A DNA stretch of 10,533 nucleotides from Chloroflexota bacterium (GTDB lineage Bacteria; Chloroflexota; Dehalococcoidia; UBA2979), in assembly GCA_002725365.1 (NCBI GenBank), contig PBOW01000071.1, positions 1 through 10,533 on the forward strand. Reading direction: 5' to 3'. The translations under genes were made by a program, and so were the position numbers. Every line of letters starts with the position of its first letter. The first letter of the stretch is position 1. The notes under the pieces were generated by a model. The model was given only the letters and a program-made list of their open reading frames with translations. It made no database searches and was not told where the DNA came from. This document shows positions 6,989 to 10,533 of this stretch, piece by piece.

Positions 6989-8224
6989 ATGCAGTCAAAT
7001 TCTCTGGTGGTCAGGAAGTATGGAGGCTCATCACTTGCGACCACTGATCATATTGTAAGAGTAGCCAATCAGCTGTCAGAAATTTGCAGAGATGGCACGT
7101 CCGTCGTGGTCGTAGTATCAGCAATGGGTGATACTACGGACGAGCTTATCGAGATGGTCTCTAGTATCACTGAGAGGCCCCCGGGACGGGAGTACGATGC
7201 ACTGCTGTCCACAGGTGAGATTATTTCCAGCGCACTTCTATCGATGGCTCTTCAGGAGAAAGGCATCAATGCACTGTCACTAACCGGGGCACAAGCTGGG
7301 ATCAAAACAACAGCTATGTTTCGGGATGCAAGAATCGAGAACATCGACACCGACCGAATAATAGACCGTTTGCCCAAGGGTGGGTGTCTTATAATCGCCG
7401 GATTTCAAGGTATTAATGAAGATCAGGATACTACCACCCTAGGTAGAGGTGGTTCAGATACAACAGCAGTGGCTCTAGCCGCGGCATTGAGTGTAGGACG
7501 GTGCGAAATTTTCACAGACGTCGCGGGAGTGTTCACCTCGGATCCAAGGATCTGTCCGCGAGCACGATCACTTATTGATATTTCTTACGACGAGATGTTG
7601 GAAATGGCTACGACAGGAGCAAAAGTTATGCACCCGAGGGCTGTGGAGGTTGGTCAAGACTATGGAGTTGAAATTCATGTGCGGTCGACCAATCATCCCA
7701 ACGAGCCGGGAACAATAATTCGGAAGGAAGCCCAGATGGAGAAGGAAAAAAAAGCGAGAGCAGTGACCCATGAATCCAATGTCGCGAAGATAACAATTCG
7801 CGGGTTGATTGATCAGCCTGGGATAGCGGCCAGCTTATTCGAGCCGCTAGCGGAGGCAGGTGTTTCGGTAGACACAATAGTCCAGAATGCCTCGGAGGAA
7901 GGTACTACGGATCTCACATTTACGGTGGCTCCTGACTTGCTTGTTAGTGCTGAGAGTGTAGTCACTAGGATGAAAACTGAACTTTTGGCGCGTGATGTGG
8001 TCACCAATTCTGACTTGGGAACGGTATCAGTTGTTGGTTCAGGAATGACAAATTCGCCTGGTTACGCAGCTCAGATGTTTAGAACATTGACTAACGCAGG
8101 AGTTAATATCGATATGATTTCAACCTCAGATATACGTATCACTTGTGTGGTTGATCGATCTGATGTTAACCGGTCAGTAATTGCATTGAATGAGGCTTTT
8201 GAGTTGGGTATTACTGACGAATAG
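6989..8224 (+). CDS. lysC: Aspartate kinase with two C-terminal ACT domains
   Basis: LysC phosphorylates aspartate, the committed step to lysine, threonine, methionine and, in many bacteria, diaminopimelate for the cell wall. The 411-residue protein matches the alpha chain of the alpha2beta2-type enzymes. The kinase domain (about 1-245) starts LVVRKYGGSSLA, the signature that binds ATP and aspartate, and contains STGEI, GFQGINEDQDTTTLGRGGSDTTAV and EIFTDVAGVFTSDPR. The regulatory part holds two ACT domains: the first from about 265 (KITIRGLIDQPGIAASLFEPLAEAG), the second from about 345 (VSVVGSGMTNSPGYAAQMFRTL). Feedback inhibition by threonine and/or lysine is therefore expected. It follows thrB by five bases. 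An internal start at codon 250 is described separately. No homoserine dehydrogenase fusion is present. Confidence 0.97.
   Translation: MQSNSLVVRKYGGSSLATTDHIVRVANQLSEICRDGTSVVVVVSAMGDTTDELIEMVSSITERPPGREYDALLSTGEIISSALLSMALQEKGINALSLTGAQAGIKTTAMFRDARIENIDTDRIIDRLPKGGCLIIAGFQGINEDQDTTTLGRGGSDTTAVALAAALSVGRCEIFTDVAGVFTSDPRICPRARSLIDISYDEMLEMATTGAKVMHPRAVEVGQDYGVEIHVRSTNHPNEPGTIIRKEAQMEKEKKARAVTHESNVAKITIRGLIDQPGIAASLFEPLAEAGVSVDTIVQNASEEGTTDLTFTVAPDLLVSAESVVTRMKTELLARDVVTNSDLGTVSVVGSGMTNSPGYAAQMFRTLTNAGVNIDMISTSDIRITCVVDRSDVNRSVIALNEAFELGITDE
7736..8224 (+). other. Probable internal translation start: aspartate kinase beta subunit
   Basis: Inside lysC and in the same frame, GGAAGGAAG (7722-7730) lies five bases before an ATG at 7736, codon 250. 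Translation from here would give a 162-residue product consisting of a short charged linker (MEKEKKARAV) and both ACT domains. In Bacillus subtilis and Corynebacterium glutamicum the aspartate kinase beta subunit is made from an in-frame internal start at about this codon, and associates with the full-length alpha chain. The position just after the kinase domain and the strength of the ribosome binding site, better than that of most genes in this window, support the same arrangement here. Use of the site is inferred. Confidence 0.55.
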
Positions 8225-8297
8225 TTGCTAAAACGTGCAGGCGAGCTCCCAGACTAATCTTGCAAATGTTGCAGTTTAAGTGTTACTCTCTTAGCCC

Positions 8298-8306
8298 TGC
8301 TATAGT
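8298..8306 (+). promoter_or_regulatory. Candidate extended -10 promoter for dnaE
   Basis: TGCTATAGT has the TGn element joined to a TATAGT -10 box, the extended -10 form that can work without a good -35; the hexamer 17 bases upstream (AAGTGT) is poor. Transcription would start near 8313, about 38 bases before the dnaE ATG. It lies in the 126-base gap after lysC, the longest gap in the window, in which I see no other gene. Tentative, found by eye. Confidence 0.3.
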
Positions 8307-8350
8307 TCATTTGAATAGGCAATTGATCCTTTTAGAGAGTTTCGCGAGAA

Positions 8351-10533
8351 ATGTTTGTACATCTCCATAATCACACGGAATATTCCCTTCTTGATGGCAT
8401 GTCCAAGATGTCTTCGATGGTTGCGAAGGTGGTGGAACTCGGTCAGAATGCAGTAGCGGTCACCGATCACGGCAACCTACACGGGGCCCTAGAGTTCTAT
8501 CGGTCAGCTAGATCTGCTGGTATTAAACCCATAATCGGAATTGAAGCATATGTGGCTCATGGAGTAATGTCGGACAGAAATCCCAGGGAGCGGCAACCAA
8601 ACCACTTAACTATATTGGCGCAGAATCTAGAAGGCTATAAAAACTTACTGGAGTTGACTTCTAAGGCCCATTCAGAAGGGTTCTATCAGAAACCGAGGAT
8701 TGATCGTGAGCTTCTAAAAGATAAATCCGAAGGACTTATCGTACTATCAGGATGTCCTTCGGGTGAGTTAATGTCAGCAGTTATAAGAGATGACCAGGAA
8801 GAGGCGTTGCGGGTAGCCAACTGGTACCGAGAAGTGTTTCCTGATCGATATTACATAGAAATCATGAATCACGGTATCGAAAAATTTGCGAAGCCCACGG
8901 AGGAACTGATTGCCCTCGCTGAAGATTTAGGTTTGCCCCCAGTTTTAACAAATGATTCTCACTATACATTGGAATCTGATGGCCATGCTCATGAAGCACT
9001 TCTGTGTATAGGTACAAACTCCACCATCAATGATCCTAAAAGAATGAAGTTTGACAGTCATGACTTTTATCTCAGATCAGAAGATGAAATGCGTGCTTTA
9101 TTTCCGCATCTACCCGAGGCAGCTGATAATACTCAAGAGATAGCCGACTCCGTAGATCTCGACTTGAGTTTTGGCAGACTTGAACTCCCTAATCCTGGCA
9201 TACCTGAACATATTTCCCCTCGCGACCATCTGAGAAATATCGCCTTCGAAGGACTGAAATTGCAATATAGCGAAGTGACATCGGCCCATCAGGAACGATT
9301 GAAATATGAGCTTAGTGTGATCGAGCAAACTGGATTTGACGAGTACATGCTGATTGTCAAGGATATAGCTGAGTATGCTCGATCACAACAGATCAGGATG
9401 GGTGTCCGTGGCTCGGCGGCATCTTCTATAGTGCTTTATTGCCTCGGAGTAACTGACGTTGATCCCATCAAATGGGGACTGGTTTTCGAGAGATTCCTTA
9501 ATCCTGAGCGGATAGGCATGCCAGACGTAGATTTTGATTTCGCTGATGACCGGCGCAGTGAGATCATCGAGTACACGGTAAACAAATACGGACGAGATAA
9601 AGTTGCACAAATTGGTACGTTTGGCACCATGGGTGCGCGAGGGTCCATTCGAGACACAGCTCGAGTGCTGGGTTTCGCTCCAGGAGTGGGTGACCGGCTA
9701 GCTAAGTTAGTGCCGAGTGCAGTGAACACGACTCTAGAAATAGCTCTGAAAAATTCGGAACTAGGAAGTGTATATGCCCAAGAGAATGAAACTAAAGAGA
9801 TTGTTGATCTTGCTCGAAGATTGGAAGGAGTAGCAAGGCATGCCAGTACTCATGCTGCCGGGATTGTCATTTCCAAAGACCCACTCCTAGAGGTAGTACC
9901 AATGCAGCGACCCGATCCGTCCACAGGTTTTTCAATTTCGCAGTGGGGAATGGATGATATCGCGGATGTTGGTCTACTCAAAATTGATTATCTGGGCCTC
10001 ACTAATTTAACGATTCTTGGAAAAGCCTTGGAAATTATTGAAGTCACTCGGGGTGAGAAAGTCGATCTATCGAAAATTCCTGACCATGATCTCGAGACGA
10101 GTGAGATGATGACGAAAGGTCATACCTTCGGTGTTTTCCAGATGGAAGGAGCAGGAATGACTGAGGCGTCACGGTTGCTTGAGCCATCAGGGATCTCTGA
10201 TATGGCGGCACTCGTGGCATTGTACCGGCCGGGGCCCATGGAGCACATCCCGAAATTTGCAGATGCTAAGAAGGGACTGGAAACACCCTACTATCTGCAT
10301 CCTGACCTGGAAGAGATATTGGGTGAAACATATGGTGTCATTACTTACCAGGAACAAGTTTTGCAGATCGCTAGGAAATTTGCTGGGTATTCGCTTGGGC
10401 AAGCTGACGTCATGCGCAAAGCCATGGGCAAGAAGATCCCAGAAGTCATGATCAAGGAGAGGGAGAGTTTTCTTGCCGGCTTGGCTGAGCAGGGTCACGA
10501 TAGGCGCCTAGGGGAGAAGCTTTTCGATTTAAT
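8351..10533 (+). CDS. dnaE: DNA polymerase III alpha subunit, N-terminal 727 residues (cut by window edge)
   Basis: DnaE is the polymerising subunit of the replicative DNA polymerase. The frame is open from the ATG at 8351 to the window edge; family members are about 1,100-1,200 residues, so the rest of the fingers, the helix-hairpin-helix, clamp-binding and OB-fold parts are missing. The N-terminal PHP domain begins HLHNHTEYSLLDG (H4, H6) and continues VTDHGNLHG (37-45), E65 in GIEAYV, H85, C135 in SGCPSGEL, E170 and H174 in EIMNHG, and D202/H204 in TNDSHY. The palm has VRGSAASS, then MPDVDFDF (390-397) with catalytic D394 and D396, and the third aspartate D546 in LLKIDYLGL. Also seen are RHASTHAAG (496-504), YRPGPME (from 625) and YQEQVLQIA (from 666). 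The start has only a weak ribosome binding site. This is the DnaE type, not PolC, since no exonuclease domain is inserted. Confidence 0.97.
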   Translation, partial: MFVHLHNHTEYSLLDGMSKMSSMVAKVVELGQNAVAVTDHGNLHGALEFYRSARSAGIKPIIGIEAYVAHGVMSDRNPRERQPNHLTILAQNLEGYKNLLELTSKAHSEGFYQKPRIDRELLKDKSEGLIVLSGCPSGELMSAVIRDDQEEALRVANWYREVFPDRYYIEIMNHGIEKFAKPTEELIALAEDLGLPPVLTNDSHYTLESDGHAHEALLCIGTNSTINDPKRMKFDSHDFYLRSEDEMRALFPHLPEAADNTQEIADSVDLDLSFGRLELPNPGIPEHISPRDHLRNIAFEGLKLQYSEVTSAHQERLKYELSVIEQTGFDEYMLIVKDIAEYARSQQIRMGVRGSAASSIVLYCLGVTDVDPIKWGLVFERFLNPERIGMPDVDFDFADDRRSEIIEYTVNKYGRDKVAQIGTFGTMGARGSIRDTARVLGFAPGVGDRLAKLVPSAVNTTLEIALKNSELGSVYAQENETKEIVDLARRLEGVARHASTHAAGIVISKDPLLEVVPMQRPDPSTGFSISQWGMDDIADVGLLKIDYLGLTNLTILGKALEIIEVTRGEKVDLSKIPDHDLETSEMMTKGHTFGVFQMEGAGMTEASRLLEPSGISDMAALVALYRPGPMEHIPKFADAKKGLETPYYLHPDLEEILGETYGVITYQEQVLQIARKFAGYSLGQADVMRKAMGKKIPEVMIKERESFLAGLAEQGHDRRLGEKLFDL

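Noticed and set aside
7746..7753. Run of eight A in lysC as a programmed slippage site
   Set aside because: The zero frame continues intact through both ACT domains and neither shifted frame gives a sensible product. The run encodes the charged linker EKEKKA.
8261..8273. Inverted repeat TGCAA-ATG-TTGCA after lysC as a terminator
   Set aside because: The stem has only five pairs, is AT-rich, and is followed by GTTTAAG instead of a T tract. It is too weak to call as an intrinsic terminator.
10187..10498. A 103-codon minus-strand open frame inside dnaE
   Set aside because: It is antisense to a highly conserved part of the polymerase, and its translation shows no family features.

Overview
The window is compact chromosomal DNA from a free-living bacterium. 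It carries nine recognisable core genes and the start of a tenth, and no gap between genes is longer than about 130 bases. I see no tRNA, rRNA, mobile element, CRISPR array or phage gene. Base composition looks moderate and even along the window, with no sign of recent transfer. The lineage is not decided by the sequence. The AAA ATPase with an R3H domain next to tmk, and the motif style of the DnaE protein, recall Chloroflexota (possibly a marine SAR202-like lineage) or another deep-branching phylum. That placement is an impression, not a measurement.

Layout. On the minus strand, reading leftward from about 1730, are pdxS and pdxT (pyridoxal 5'-phosphate synthase), then the first 45 codons of a small membrane protein cut by the left edge. 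A short divergent intergenic region of 68 bases (1733-1800) separates these from a plus-strand run. That run is a YfcE/MJ0936-type metallophosphoesterase, a Ycf45-like R3H/AAA ATPase, and tmk (thymidylate kinase). These three are tightly spaced, the last pair overlap, and they are probably one operon. A stand-alone thiolase follows after a 117-base gap with a possible promoter. Next come thrB (homoserine kinase) and lysC (aspartate kinase), five bases apart, and then dnaE (replicative DNA polymerase III alpha subunit), which runs off the right edge.

How the genes fit together. PdxS and PdxT form one enzyme complex making PLP. LysC and ThrB act in the aspartate family pathway: LysC commits aspartate, and ThrB phosphorylates homoserine on the way to threonine. 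LysC ends in two ACT domains, so feedback control by lysine and/or threonine is expected. Tmk and DnaE both serve DNA replication but are not in the same transcription unit here.

I did not find a convincing undescribed system. The items most worth a second look are: (i) a strong internal ribosome binding site and ATG at codon 250 of lysC, matching the alpha/beta two-product arrangement known for some aspartate kinases; (ii) a probable leaderless start for the metallophosphoesterase, whose -10-like box abuts a candidate pdxS promoter, together with an Asp in place of a metal-binding His in its active site; (iii) the poorly understood R3H/AAA ATPase coupled to tmk; and (iv) the truncated membrane protein downstream of pdxT.
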